A DNA stretch of 64,000 nt from Flavobacterium limnophilum (GCF_027111315.2 NZ_CP114289.2:3038001-3102000), one strand, 5' to 3'. Numbered from the stretch's first letter, positions 25,788-35,291 are shown. Translations and numbers: made by a program. Notes: a model not told the origin generated them from the sequence alone.

Positions 25788-26545
25788 TTTAAAAACGAAC
25801 TCGTTATTTCATGAAAGAGTTTCGGGTTTTCGGCGTGAAGCCAATGACCTGCATTTGGAATGGTTTCTATTCTGTAATCCGGGAAATGTTTTTTTATTGT
25901 CTCAAAATCTTCGTCGAGAATATAATTCGAATTTCCGCCGCGGATGAAAAGTGTTGGTTTGTTAAAAACAGCATTTTCGGGAAGCGGTTTCCCAATTTCG
26001 TCCATATTGACATTGAAAACAGCCAAGTTGAATCGAAATGCCAATTGTCCCGGCTCTTGCCAATACAAACTTTTCAGCAGGAATTGACGAGTTCCAAAAT
26101 CAGGAATGTATTTGGACAAAATTTCTTCCACCTCGTTTCGGCTTGGTTTCAATGAAAAATCAACGGCATTCAAAGCTTCAAAAATAATTTGATGATGCTG
26201 TGGGTAAAATTTTGGACCAATGTCAGCAACTATCAATTTTTCAACCATTTCTGGATGTTTTGTTGCAAAAAGCATCGCCGTTTTTCCACCCATCGAATGA
26301 CCAATGATGCTGACTTTTTCTAAATTATTGGCTTGACAATAATCGAAAACATCACGAGCCATTATTTCATAATTGAATTCTTCAGAATGGAAGCTTTTGC
26401 CGTGATTGCGCAAATCAAGTAAATGCACCTGAAATCCATCGGCAGCAAATTGCGTTCCAATTGTTTTCCAGTTGTCGGACATTCCTAGAAATCCGTGGAT
26501 AATTAGCAGTGGTTTGCCTTCGCCTTCTATTTTTGAATAAATCAT
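25784..26545 (-). CDS. Alpha/beta fold hydrolase
   Basis: The 253-residue protein has the alpha/beta hydrolase layout: the oxyanion region LLIIHGFLGMSDNW, nucleophile elbow GHSMGGK (Ser84) and the catalytic His in NAGHWLHAENP near the C-terminus. Length and the HGFLG...LDLRNHGKS pattern resemble the YbfF-type esterases. Substrate is unknown. Its 3' end abuts the IS, and the transcript may once have continued toward the holin-like gene. An imperfect palindromic AT element lies directly upstream. Confidence 0.9.
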   Translation of the reverse strand: MIYSKIEGEGKPLLIIHGFLGMSDNWKTIGTQFAADGFQVHLLDLRNHGKSFHSEEFNYEIMARDVFDYCQANNLEKVSIIGHSMGGKTAMLFATKHPEMVEKLIVADIGPKFYPQHHQIIFEALNAVDFSLKPSRNEVEEILSKYIPDFGTRQFLLKSLYWQEPGQLAFRFNLAVFNVNMDEIGKPLPENAVFNKPTLFIRGGNSNYILDEDFETIKKHFPDYRIETIPNAGHWLHAENPKLFHEITSSFLK

Positions 26546-26562
26546 ATCACTACTTTTTTAAC

Positions 26563-26618
26563 CACAAATTCCACAAATTATCACAAATTTCAATTCGTGC
26601 AAATTAGTGGAATTCGTG
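26563..26618. repeat. Imperfect palindromic intergenic element
   Basis: CACAAATTCCACAAATTA (26563-26580) is nearly complementary to AATTAGTGGAATTCGTG (26602-26618), with internal CACAAATT/AATTCGTG repeats. It fills the short gap between pdxJ and the hydrolase gene. Confidence 0.6.
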
Positions 26619-26626
26619 TGTAACTT

Positions 26627-27340
26627 TTATTTTAATTTTTGCAAATACATATTGACCACATTGTCCAATCCGAGATAAATGGCTTCGGAAATGAGTGCGT
26701 GACCGATAGAAACTTCTAATAATCCGGGGATGTTTTGATGAAAAAACTGGATGTTGTCCAAACTCAAATCGTGACCGGCATTGATTCCCAATCCCAATTC
26801 ATTGGCCAAAATTGCCGATTTCACATAAGGATCAATTCCGTTTTTATTTCCCAACCCGTATTGATGCGCAAAAGCTTCTGTGTATAATTCGATTCTTTCT
26901 GTTCCAATAATCTTGGCACCTTCGATCATTTCGAGAACGGGATCGACAAAAATGGAAGTCCTGATTCCGTTTCGTTGAAATTCTTGCACCATTTCAGTTA
27001 GAAAATCCTTGTTTTTGATCGTGTCCCAACCCGCATTTGAGGTTATCGCATCGACAGCATCGGGCACTAAAGTGACTTGCTCGGGTTTGATTTCGAGAAC
27101 CAAATCGATGAAACTTTTTTCGGGATTTCCTTCGATATTATATTCGGTGTGAACTATCGATTTCAAATCGCGGGCGTCTTGATAACGAATGTGTCTTTCA
27201 TCCGGCCTTGGATGAATGGTGATTCCTTGGGCTCCAAATTTCTGGATATCGGCAGCCACTTTTAACAAATCTGGAACATTTCCTCCACGAGCATTTCGCA
27301 AAGTAGCTATTTTGTTAATATTTACACTTAACTTTGTCAT
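26627..27340 (-). CDS. pdxJ: Pyridoxine 5'-phosphate synthase
   Basis: From the ATG at 27340 the protein has 237 residues, the usual PdxJ length, beginning [19 protein letters not shown]. The upstream in-frame ATG at 27391 would add 17 non-conserved residues and overlap the promoter. Motifs of the TIM-barrel enzyme are [27 protein letters not shown] and the phosphate-binding [12 protein letters not shown]. It condenses 1-deoxyxylulose 5-phosphate with 3-amino-2-oxopropyl phosphate in the DXP-dependent vitamin B6 route. Confidence 0.95.
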   Translation of the reverse strand: MTKLSVNINKIATLRNARGGNVPDLLKVAADIQKFGAQGITIHPRPDERHIRYQDARDLKSIVHTEYNIEGNPEKSFIDLVLEIKPEQVTLVPDAVDAITSNAGWDTIKNKDFLTEMVQEFQRNGIRTSIFVDPVLEMIEGAKIIGTERIELYTEAFAHQYGLGNKNGIDPYVKSAILANELGLGINAGHDLSLDNIQFFHQNIPGLLEVSIGHALISEAIYLGLDNVVNMYLQKLK

Positions 27341-27380
27341 TGGAAAACTTTTTTGCGAGTATTTATTAAAAATTAGAATG

Positions 27381-27388
27381 CAAAAATA
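27381..27388 (-). promoter_or_regulatory. Putative -7 element of pdxJ
   Basis: TATTTTTG on the minus strand (complement of CAAAAATA), about 40 bp before the pdxJ ATG at 27340. On the plus strand TAATTTTG at 27413-27420 is the matching candidate for the divergent CBS gene. Confidence 0.5.
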
Positions 27389-27452
27389 CAAAGTAAAAGT
27401 AGCTGTTTTGTATAATTTTGATTATTTTGCAAGAAATATTTTGGATTGATTT

Positions 27453-28112
27453 ATGACGGAAATAACAAACTATATAACCAATGATTTCAAAGCGATTGAC
27501 AGCCACGACACTATAGCGGTTGTTCAAGAGTTTTTTGACGAATTAACTTTTTCCCATTTTCCTGTGGTTGAAGAAGAAATCTACATTGGCAGCATCTCGT
27601 CCAATGACATTGAAACCTTTGAAAACAACAAAAAAGTATTAGATTACAGGTATTCACTCGAAGGTTTTTTTGCAAGAAGCACCATGGTTTGGCTGGAGGT
27701 TTTGGAGGTTTTTGCAAAAAACAACACCAATTTAGTTCCCGTTTTGGACGAAAAAAACAAGTATATCGGCTATTATGAAATTGGTGACATTATGAGGTTT
27801 TTTAACGAAACACCCTTTTTAACCGAACAAGGAAAAATCATTGTCGTCAAAAAAAGAGAAGTTGATTATTCGTTAAGCCAAACTACCCAAATTGTCGAAA
27901 GCAACAATGGCAAATTACTTGGATTATTCATATCTGGAACCGACGCAGAAAACATAGAAGTCACCCTCAAAATAAGCATTGGCCCCATAAATGAAATCAT
28001 CCAAACCTTCAGAAGATATGATTACGAAATTATTTCTGAACACAACGAAGACAATTACATCAACACATTAAAGGAGCGCTCCGATTATTTGGACAAATAT
28101 CTTAATATCTAA
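27453..28112 (+). CDS. CBS domain protein
   Basis: The 219-residue protein starts with a CBS pair (about 1-130): ITNDFKAIDSHDTIAVVQEFF, FPVVEEEIYIGSISSNDIE and LVPVLDEKNKYIGYYEIGDI are the two beta-alpha-beta units. The C-terminal half (about 135-219) looks like a small ACT-like domain (EIISEHNEDNY). CBS pairs bind adenine nucleotides. It lies 12 bp upstream of nadK, so a role linked to NAD(P) or energy-charge sensing is conceivable but not shown. It is probably the first gene of a two-gene unit with nadK. Confidence 0.82.
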   Translation: MTEITNYITNDFKAIDSHDTIAVVQEFFDELTFSHFPVVEEEIYIGSISSNDIETFENNKKVLDYRYSLEGFFARSTMVWLEVLEVFAKNNTNLVPVLDEKNKYIGYYEIGDIMRFFNETPFLTEQGKIIVVKKREVDYSLSQTTQIVESNNGKLLGLFISGTDAENIEVTLKISIGPINEIIQTFRRYDYEIISEHNEDNYINTLKERSDYLDKYLNI

Positions 28113-28124
28113 CAAACAAACTTG

Positions 28125-29009
28125 ATGAAAGTAGCCATTTACGGGAAATACTATCTTAATAGCACCGAGCCCATAATAAAAGACATTTTTGTTTTTTTCC
28201 TCAACAACAATGTTGAAATGATTATTGAGGCTGAATTTTTAAAGATATTACACGAAAAAAAAATCATCCAAAAAGATTACAAGACTTTTTCTTCACATAC
28301 CGAATTAAACAGCAGTTTTGATATGCTCATCAGCATTGGTGGTGACGGCACCATTTTAAGAGCCGCAGCATTAGTCCGAAATTCCGGCGTTCCCATTTTA
28401 GGAATAAATGCAGGAAGATTGGGTTTTTTGGCAACGGTGCAAAAAGAGAATATCGACGAGTTCATGCAATTTATCATTGACAAAAAATACACCATTTCCA
28501 AAAGGACTTTACTGAGTCTTACCTGCACTCCAACAAATGAAGCGATTGAAGAAATCAATTTTGCGATGAATGAAATTTCCGTTAGCCGAAAAGACACCAC
28601 TTCGATGATAACGATAGAAACCTACTTGAACAACGAATTCTTGAATTCCTATTGGGCCGACGGTTTAATTATTGCCACTCCCACAGGATCTACAGGATAT
28701 TCCATGAGTTGCGGCGGACCAATATTGACTCCCGATGTCAGAAGCTTTGTCATCACTCCAATTGCACCACATAATCTCAACGCAAGACCATTAGTGGTTC
28801 CAGACGAAACAGAAATTAGATTAAAAGTTTCCGGAAGGGAAGAAAACTATTTGGTTTCGCTGGATTCCAGGATTACATCCGTGAAAAACGAAACCAGATT
28901 GATCATCAAGAAAACCCCTTTTCAAATCAATATGGTAGAAATTCCAAAAGAGACTTTCTTGAAAACCCTGCGAACTAAATTATTCTGGGGTGAAGACCGA
29001 AGAAATTAA
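28125..29009 (+). CDS. nadK: NAD kinase
   Basis: The 294-residue enzyme starts at the ATG at 28125; a TTG one codon earlier is in frame but less likely. Diagnostic motifs are ISIGGDGTILRAA (the GGDGT phosphate-binding loop), GINAGRLGFLA, the ADGLIIATPTGSTGYSMSCGG block and PIAPHNLNARPLV. It phosphorylates NAD to NADP. It follows the CBS gene by 12 bp. Confidence 0.96.
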   Translation: MKVAIYGKYYLNSTEPIIKDIFVFFLNNNVEMIIEAEFLKILHEKKIIQKDYKTFSSHTELNSSFDMLISIGGDGTILRAAALVRNSGVPILGINAGRLGFLATVQKENIDEFMQFIIDKKYTISKRTLLSLTCTPTNEAIEEINFAMNEISVSRKDTTSMITIETYLNNEFLNSYWADGLIIATPTGSTGYSMSCGGPILTPDVRSFVITPIAPHNLNARPLVVPDETEIRLKVSGREENYLVSLDSRITSVKNETRLIIKKTPFQINMVEIPKETFLKTLRTKLFWGEDRRN

Positions 29010-29132
29010 ATCATTTTTTATCGTTCACTATACGATTAGCCTTATTTTACCCGTTTAAGTATTTCTGGATCAATAATTCACTTCTTTTTAGTGTCATTTT
29101 TTTAATAAAAAGCACATTTAATCCAAGGCGTA

Positions 29133-29161
29133 TTGATTCGAGTCTATAATTATTATATTTG
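29133..29161 (+). promoter_or_regulatory. Promoter of the DUF6089-like/uppS/bamA unit
   Basis: TTG at 29133-29135, an 18-nt spacer and TATATTTG at 29154-29161 fit the Bacteroidota pattern. The ATG is 18 bp further on. Confidence 0.65.
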
Positions 29162-29179
29162 CACGCAATTTTTGATTAA

Positions 29180-29854
29180 ATGTATAAACTATTTCAACTC
29201 CTGTCCTTATTGTTTTTTTTCACGATGAATGCCCAAATCCACGAGCTGGGTGTTTTTGCAGGCGGAAGCAACTATGTGGGCGATGTTGGACTTACCACCT
29301 ATATTGCGCCAAACGAACCTGCCCTTGGAATTCTATACAAATGGAATAAAAGCCCGAGACATTCCTATCGATTTTCGTACACGCAATCCAAAATTTCCGG
29401 CGATGACCTTGATTCAAAAGAGCCAGGCAGAAATCAAAGAGGTTATCGTTTTGAAAATAGCATAAAAGAAGTATCTTTAGGCCTTGAATTTAATTTTTTC
29501 GACTTTAATTTACACGAAGTCAAAAGAAAAATCACCCCTTATGTATATTCTGGAATAAGTTATTTCAGGTATGACGAACTGTATGTTTCATCAGGAGAAA
29601 CGCTAAAAGATTCAGGCACTGGCTCTTTCGCAATTCCGATGATTTTAGGAATAAAATCAAATGTTTCGCCTCGAATTGTAATAGGGTTGGAGGTTGGAGC
29701 CAGATATACATTTACGGATAATTTGGACGGAAGCAATCCCAAGGACGAAAATTTGTTAAAATTTGGAAATATTAATAATAATGACTGGTACGTTTTTTCA
29801 GGGCTAACACTAACCTATACCTTTGGAAACAAACCCTGTTATTGTGCAGAATAA
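29180..29854 (+). CDS. Outer-membrane beta-barrel protein (DUF6089-like)
   Basis: The 224-residue protein has a signal peptide (MYKLFQLLSLLFFFTMNAQ) and alternating beta-strand patterns through the rest, ending in TYTFGNKPCYCAE. The opening IHELGVFAGGSNYVGDVG and the YRFSYTQSKISGDD segment are what I recall of the small-barrel family annotated DUF6089. It is followed after 3 bp by uppS, so it is the first gene of the uppS-bamA-ompH unit and likely an envelope component, but no function is assigned. Confidence 0.75.
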   Translation: MYKLFQLLSLLFFFTMNAQIHELGVFAGGSNYVGDVGLTTYIAPNEPALGILYKWNKSPRHSYRFSYTQSKISGDDLDSKEPGRNQRGYRFENSIKEVSLGLEFNFFDFNLHEVKRKITPYVYSGISYFRYDELYVSSGETLKDSGTGSFAIPMILGIKSNVSPRIVIGLEVGARYTFTDNLDGSNPKDENLLKFGNINNNDWYVFSGLTLTYTFGNKPCYCAE

Positions 29855-29857
29855 AAA

Positions 29858-30598
29858 ATGAATTTACTAGATAAAATAGACACCACCAATTTACCCAAAC
29901 ATCTAGCCATCATCATGGACGGCAATGGTCGTTGGGCAAAAAAACAAGGACTTTTACGCACTTTAGGCCACGAAAGCGGAACAAAATCCGTAAAGGAAAA
30001 CATAAAAACTTGCGCTAAATTAGGCATAGAATTTCTTACCCTATATGCATTCTCCACCGAAAACTGGAACAGACCGAAAATAGAGGTTGAAACTTTGATG
30101 AAAATCTTGATTAGGGCACTAAAAAAAGAGCTCAAAACCCTTCAAGACAACAACATCAAATTAAACGCTATTGGCAATTTGGACAAATTACCAAAATCAG
30201 CCCAAAAAGAGCTTCTGGATGTTATTGACAAGACCAAAAACAACACTAGAATGACCTTGACATTGGCGTTGAGTTATGGTTCGAGAGAAGAAATCGTAAA
30301 TGCTGTAAGAAACATTGCCGATAAAGTTAAAAATAATATAATTTCAATAGACTCTATTGACGATTCAATTATAAATGAGCATCTTTACACGCAAAATTTA
30401 CCGGAGGTAGATTTATTAATACGAACAAGTGGAGAGCATAGAATAAGTAATTTTTTGCTATGGCAAATTGCCTATGCAGAATTATATTTTACTGATATAT
30501 TATGGCCAGACTTTAAAGAACAAGATTTGTATGAGGCTATCATTAGTTATCAAAAAAGAGAGCGTAGATTTGGAAAAACAAGTGAACAAATTAAATAA
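29858..30598 (+). CDS. uppS: Undecaprenyl diphosphate synthase
   Basis: The 246-residue cis-prenyltransferase contains the catalytic IIMDGNGRWAKKQGL motif, the GHESGTKS loop, FLTLYAFSTENW and the C-terminal RTSGEHRISNFLLWQ with the Arg pair that binds isopentenyl diphosphate. It makes the C55 carrier lipid for peptidoglycan and O-antigen. The last 17 bp overlap the predicted GTG start of bamA, indicating coupled translation. Confidence 0.96.
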   Translation: MNLLDKIDTTNLPKHLAIIMDGNGRWAKKQGLLRTLGHESGTKSVKENIKTCAKLGIEFLTLYAFSTENWNRPKIEVETLMKILIRALKKELKTLQDNNIKLNAIGNLDKLPKSAQKELLDVIDKTKNNTRMTLTLALSYGSREEIVNAVRNIADKVKNNIISIDSIDDSIINEHLYTQNLPEVDLLIRTSGEHRISNFLLWQIAYAELYFTDILWPDFKEQDLYEAIISYQKRERRFGKTSEQIK

Positions 30599-33281
30599 TT
30601 TTTTAGTGTTACAAAAAAGCATAAAGATAGTCCTTAGCCTTTTGATTTTTGGAAGTTTTTCTCAAATTAAAGCCCAAGAAAGAATCCCTTTTGATCAAGG
30701 AAAAACATACATTCTTGCCAAAGTTGACGTAGTTGGCAAAATAAGTTTCAACGCCAATACAGTGGTAACTTTTGCCGGACTTGAAAAAGGACAAGAAATT
30801 ATCGTTCCCGGAGAACAAATAAGCAATGCGATAAAAAAATTAGGAAAATTAGGTCTCTTTGACGAGATCTCTTTTTATGTAAATAGAATTGAAAATGATA
30901 GTATTTTCCTTGATTTACACGTGGAAGAACTACCCAAATTAAATGAAGTCAAGATTGTTGGTGTTTCAAAAAGCAAGATTGAAGGTTTGATAAAAGACAA
31001 TGGCCTTACCAAAACCAAAGTGGTCAATGAAAACTTGATTACGACCACCAAAAACTACATCGAAAACAAATACAAAAAAGACGGTTTCTTCAATACCAAG
31101 GTAACCATTAATACCGTTATAGACACAGCAGAAGTTAACATGGTTAACATGGTTGTAAAAATCGACAAAGGAGCAAAAGTAAAAATCAAGGACATTGATT
31201 TTGTTGGCAACAAGGAGTTGAAAGACGAAACCTTGCGTGCCGCTATGAAGGATACCAAGCGAAAAACATTGGTTAGCTTAAAAGCATCAAAATTCATCAA
31301 GGAAAAATACGAAGACGATTTAGAAAAAGTGATTGCTGCCTATAAAGAAAAAGGTTATCGAGACGCCAGAATCATCTCGGATTCCGTTGCTTACAACACC
31401 GATTTGAAAGCTTTGATGATCAAGATAAAAGTCGAAGAAGGCAACAAATACCGTTTTGGAAACATCAAATTCCTTGGAAATACAGTCTATTCAGATGAGG
31501 GACTTACTGGAATGCTCGGTATCAAAAAAGGAGACACTTATAATGGCGTACTTCTTGAGAAAAGAATTGCGGACAAATCAAAACCGGACGGCGAAGACAT
31601 TACCAATTTATATCAAAACAACGGTTATTTGTTCTCTACCATCAATGCGGTGGAAACAAAAACAGCCAACGACTCCATCGACTTTGAAATTAGAATTACG
31701 GAAGGCCCTATTGCTTATTTCAACAAAATTACGGTTACCGGAAACGACAAGACCAATGACCACGTAATCTACAGGGAATTAAGAACCAAACCGGGAGAAA
31801 AATACAACAAAGAATTATTGATAAGAACCATTCGTGAAATTGGACAATTAGGATTTTTTGACCCAGAAACCATTGAGCCAAAATTCAAAAACGTGGATGC
31901 AGCCGCAGGAACAGTTGACATCGAATATCCGTTGACCGAAAAAGGAGCCAGCCAAATCGAGCTTCAAGGAGGTTATGGCGGTGGCGGTTTTATCGGAACC
32001 CTAGGATTGTCGTTCAACAATTTCTCGGCCAGAAATCTATTCAAGAAAGAAGCCTACAAACCACTTCCAATGGGAGACGGACAAAAAGTATCCTTGAGAT
32101 TGCAAGCCAGTTCTTATTATAGAACTTATAGTGCTTCGTTTTCAGAACCTTGGTTTGGTAGACAAAAACCCGTGAATCTTACTACTTCTGTTTCTTACAC
32201 AAGCCAGTTTTACAATAATTATCAAACCCAAAAAGTGGACAAAAGCAAGAGTTTCAACATCTTGACGTTGTCAGCCGGTATATACAAAAGACTTAGCGTT
32301 CCGGATGATTATTTTGGATTGTCACAAACCATCAGTTACCAACATTATGATTTGCACAATTACAATACTGGTTTGTTTACATTTGGTGATGGTGCCTCAA
32401 GAAACCTAGCTTACACTGTAGGATTCTCCAGAAGCAATAAAGGGGTCAACCCGATATTCCCGACTTATGGTGCAGAATTCAGTTTAACTGGTAAATTCAC
32501 ACTTCCTTACTCTTGGTTTAACGGAGTGGATTATGCAACACTTAGCGATCAGGCAGAATACAAATACCGCAACAATGGAGCGGCATATTCTGGTGTCGAT
32601 GGCTACGAAATATCAACTGGTGAATACATCCAAAAAACAGCGACCGGTGGAGACATCGGAGTTGGATCGGATTATTCTACTGCAACCACGGATATTGGAA
32701 AAGTGGATCAAAAGAAATACAATTGGCTAGAATATTACAAAATAAAATTCAAAGCGGATTGGTACACCAAAGTTTATGGTAAATTAGTACTCCGATCTTT
32801 AGTGGAATACGGATTCCTGGGTGCCTACAATAAAGACAGAGGAATCATTCCTTTCGAAAGATACTTTTTGGGTGGAGACGGTATGGCCAATTATTCTATG
32901 GATGGCAGGGAAACAATTGCATTGAGAGGATATCCAAACAGTTCATTGACTCCTATAAATGATAAAGGAGAGCCTATTGGAGCCACTATTTACAACAAAT
33001 ATTCATTGGAATTGCGATATCCAATCACGTTGAAAGCAGCAGCATCTATTTATGCTCTTACATTCTTGGAGGCAGGTTCGTCATTTGACACGTTCAAAAA
33101 TTACAATCCATTTGCATTAAGCCGTTCGGCAGGTGTTGGATTAAGGGTATTTATGCCGGCATTTGGATTATTGGGAATTGATTTTGGTTATGGTTTCGAC
33201 GGATTGCCACAAGCAAACGGCACACTGGGATCAACACCAAATGGTTGGGAAACACATTTTATCATTGGGCAACAATTTTAA
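30582..33281 (+). CDS. bamA: Outer membrane protein assembly factor BamA
   Basis: The frame is open from 30468, but its first part only re-reads uppS. The best start is GTG at 30582 (or GTG at 30606), which puts a signal peptide (QKSIKIVLSLLIFGSFSQIKAQ) at the N-terminus of a protein of about 899 residues. No in-frame ATG lies near that position. Five POTRA-type repeats follow (for example ILAKVDVVGKISFN, VKIKDIDFVGNKELKDE, YRFGNIKFLGNTVYSDE, AYFNKITVTGNDKTND), then the 16-strand barrel ending GWETHFIIGQQF. It inserts barrel proteins into the outer membrane. The first in-operon partners downstream are two OmpH/Skp chaperones. Confidence 0.93.
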   Translation: MNKLNNFLVLQKSIKIVLSLLIFGSFSQIKAQERIPFDQGKTYILAKVDVVGKISFNANTVVTFAGLEKGQEIIVPGEQISNAIKKLGKLGLFDEISFYVNRIENDSIFLDLHVEELPKLNEVKIVGVSKSKIEGLIKDNGLTKTKVVNENLITTTKNYIENKYKKDGFFNTKVTINTVIDTAEVNMVNMVVKIDKGAKVKIKDIDFVGNKELKDETLRAAMKDTKRKTLVSLKASKFIKEKYEDDLEKVIAAYKEKGYRDARIISDSVAYNTDLKALMIKIKVEEGNKYRFGNIKFLGNTVYSDEGLTGMLGIKKGDTYNGVLLEKRIADKSKPDGEDITNLYQNNGYLFSTINAVETKTANDSIDFEIRITEGPIAYFNKITVTGNDKTNDHVIYRELRTKPGEKYNKELLIRTIREIGQLGFFDPETIEPKFKNVDAAAGTVDIEYPLTEKGASQIELQGGYGGGGFIGTLGLSFNNFSARNLFKKEAYKPLPMGDGQKVSLRLQASSYYRTYSASFSEPWFGRQKPVNLTTSVSYTSQFYNNYQTQKVDKSKSFNILTLSAGIYKRLSVPDDYFGLSQTISYQHYDLHNYNTGLFTFGDGASRNLAYTVGFSRSNKGVNPIFPTYGAEFSLTGKFTLPYSWFNGVDYATLSDQAEYKYRNNGAAYSGVDGYEISTGEYIQKTATGGDIGVGSDYSTATTDIGKVDQKKYNWLEYYKIKFKADWYTKVYGKLVLRSLVEYGFLGAYNKDRGIIPFERYFLGGDGMANYSMDGRETIALRGYPNSSLTPINDKGEPIGATIYNKYSLELRYPITLKAAASIYALTFLEAGSSFDTFKNYNPFALSRSAGVGLRVFMPAFGLLGIDFGYGFDGLPQANGTLGSTPNGWETHFIIGQQF

Positions 33282-33318
33282 GAATTTGGTCTAATTTTTT
33301 TCTAATATTGTAAAAGTT

Positions 33319-34749
33319 ATGAAAAAACAATTTTTAATTCTATTTTTAGTCCTGATTGTATCCAGTACATTCCAGGCACAAACCAGGGGAACAAAAGTGG
33401 GCTATATCGATATGGAATACATTTTGCAAAATGTACCCGATTACACTGAAGCCCAAAATCAATTAGAACAAAAAGCCCAAAAATGGAAGCAAGAAATTGA
33501 AGCCAAGAAAATTGAAATCAATAAACTGAAAGAAGCCTTAAAAGCCGAGAAAGCCTTGTTGACCAAAGGGCTAATTGAAGAAAGAATTTCAGAAATCACG
33601 TTTCTTGAAAATGAAACTTTGGATTATCAACAAAAAAGATTTGGACCTGACGGTGATTTGATGAGGCAAAAAGCAGGTTTGACAAAACCAATACAAGACC
33701 AAGTTTTCACTGCGGTACAAGACATTGCCGAAACAAAAAAATATGATTTCATATTTGACAAAACTTCCGATTTAACCATGCTTTTTGCAGCAAAAAGATT
33801 TGACATCAGCGACCAGATTATTCGCGTTTTGAATCGAACCGAAAAAAGAGAGCAGTTGACCAAAAAACAACTCAAAGAGGAAGAAGCAAAAGAAGCCAAA
33901 GAAGAGGCAATGGATGAAAATCCTGCGATTGCAGACAGACAAAAAGCATTGGATGCAAAAAAAGCAGCCCGAGACAAAGTTATTGCTGATCGAAAAGTAC
34001 AACAAGAAGAACGAAAAGCACAAATTCTAGCCGACAGAGAAGCTAAGAAGACTGGAACATCACCAGCATCAAAATCAGCTACAGTGAGTCCCAATACTGG
34101 CAACACGGTAGACAAAGAAGCTTCAAAAACAGCTGCGGCAGAAGCAAAACAAAAAATAATGGACGAGAGAGCCGCTACTCTTGAAGCACGTAAAAAAGCG
34201 GTTGAGGACAACAAAAAGGCGCAAGAAGAAAAAAGAAAACAAATCTTGGCCGAAAGAGAAACCAAGAAAACAGGAGCAGTTACTCCAGAACCTTCAAGTA
34301 CTGCTACTACAACTAATACTGACGCAGAAAAAGAAGCCGCAAAAACAGCAGCTGCCGAAGCAAAACAAAAACAAATAGATGCCAGGGCAAAAACTTTGGA
34401 AGACCGCAAAAAAGTAGCAGAAGAAAATAAAAAAGCACAAGAAGAAAAAAGAAAACAAGCACTGGAAGAAAAAGAAACCAAAAAAACTGGCACGGTTTCT
34501 GAAAGCACAACAAAAGAAGAGGTAAAAACAAAAGAAACTACTGCTGTTGAACCTACTAAAGAAACAACAAAATCCCCTACAGAAGAAGCCAAACAAAAGC
34601 AAATAGACGCAAGAGCAAAAGCATTGGAAGATCGCAAAAAGGTGATTGAAGACCGCAAAAAAGAATTGGAAGAAAAAAGAAAAAAAATACTCGAAGATAG
34701 AGAAGCGGCCAAAAAAGCGAATGAAGAAAAATTAAATACAACAAAATAA
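33319..34749 (+). CDS. OmpH/Skp-family protein with long repetitive charged tail
   Basis: Residues 1-20 are a signal peptide (MKKQFLILFLVLIVSSTFQA). Residues of about 25-185 form an OmpH/Skp chaperone domain (VGYIDMEYILQNVPDYTEAQNQL, a long coiled coil, then KYDFIFDKTSD). The remaining 290 residues are unusual: Lys/Glu/Ala-rich predicted helix with four imperfect copies of a 72-76 residue unit of the type ARAKxLEDRKK...EEKRKQ..ERETKKTG, separated by Ser/Thr/Pro stretches. Ordinary Skp is about 170 residues, like the neighbour at 34782. The tail may span the periplasm or bind peptidoglycan; that is inference. It lies 37 bp after bamA. Confidence 0.85.
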   Translation: MKKQFLILFLVLIVSSTFQAQTRGTKVGYIDMEYILQNVPDYTEAQNQLEQKAQKWKQEIEAKKIEINKLKEALKAEKALLTKGLIEERISEITFLENETLDYQQKRFGPDGDLMRQKAGLTKPIQDQVFTAVQDIAETKKYDFIFDKTSDLTMLFAAKRFDISDQIIRVLNRTEKREQLTKKQLKEEEAKEAKEEAMDENPAIADRQKALDAKKAARDKVIADRKVQQEERKAQILADREAKKTGTSPASKSATVSPNTGNTVDKEASKTAAAEAKQKIMDERAATLEARKKAVEDNKKAQEEKRKQILAERETKKTGAVTPEPSSTATTTNTDAEKEAAKTAAAEAKQKQIDARAKTLEDRKKVAEENKKAQEEKRKQALEEKETKKTGTVSESTTKEEVKTKETTAVEPTKETTKSPTEEAKQKQIDARAKALEDRKKVIEDRKKELEEKRKKILEDREAAKKANEEKLNTTK

Positions 34750-34781
34750 ATACAAACAATAATTAATTAATATTTAAAACG

Positions 34782-35291
34782 ATGAAACAAATCAAAACTT
34801 TACTAATTGCTGCAATACTAGTTTTAGGAGCCAGCCAGACTATTAATGCACAAGCAAAAACAGCCCATGTTGATGTAAGTGAAATTATGACAAAAATGCC
34901 TGCCATGCTTGACGCTCAAAAGCAACTTGAAACATTAAGCAAAACTTATGATGCTGAATACAAAAAAATGGTTGAAGAATTTCAAGCAAAATTGAAAAAA
35001 TACGATGAAGAAGCTAATACTCCAGGAAAAGTAACTGATGCTGTAAATGCTGAACGTCAAAAAGAAGTTCAAGACATGCAAAAAAGAATCCAAGATTACG
35101 GACAAAACGCACAAAAAGAATTGCAAACCAAACAAGAAGAAATAACAAAACCAATCTACGAAAAAGTTAGACTTTCTATCCAAAAAGTAGGAAAAACAAA
35201 AGGTTTCCAATATGTTCTTGACGGAGCTACTCTTTTACTTGCTGACGGCCCAAACTTGACTGCTGACGTAAAAAAAGATTTAGGTTTCTAA
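34782..35291 (+). CDS. OmpH/Skp-family periplasmic chaperone
   Basis: At 169 residues this is the standard OmpH/Skp form: signal peptide (KQIKTLLIAAILVLGASQTINAQ), the short beta segment TAHVDVSEIMTKMPA, a long helical hairpin (about 40-120) and the closing FQYVLDGATLLLADG. Skp trimers hold unfolded outer-membrane proteins for BamA. It is the last gene of the uppS-bamA-ompH-ompH unit and a strong terminator follows. Confidence 0.93.
   Translation: MKQIKTLLIAAILVLGASQTINAQAKTAHVDVSEIMTKMPAMLDAQKQLETLSKTYDAEYKKMVEEFQAKLKKYDEEANTPGKVTDAVNAERQKEVQDMQKRIQDYGQNAQKELQTKQEEITKPIYEKVRLSIQKVGKTKGFQYVLDGATLLLADGPNLTADVKKDLGF

Noticed and set aside
30468..30581. Upstream ATG for BamA at 30468
   Set aside because: It would place about 60 non-secretory residues before the signal peptide and re-read most of the uppS 3' end.
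33627..34712. A 361-codon open frame on the minus strand opposite the long OmpH gene
   Set aside because: It exists because Lys/Glu/Ala-rich codons on the plus strand give few stops on the other strand; the product is Ser/Phe/Ala-rich low complexity, and the plus-strand gene has a signal peptide, a family domain and operon context.
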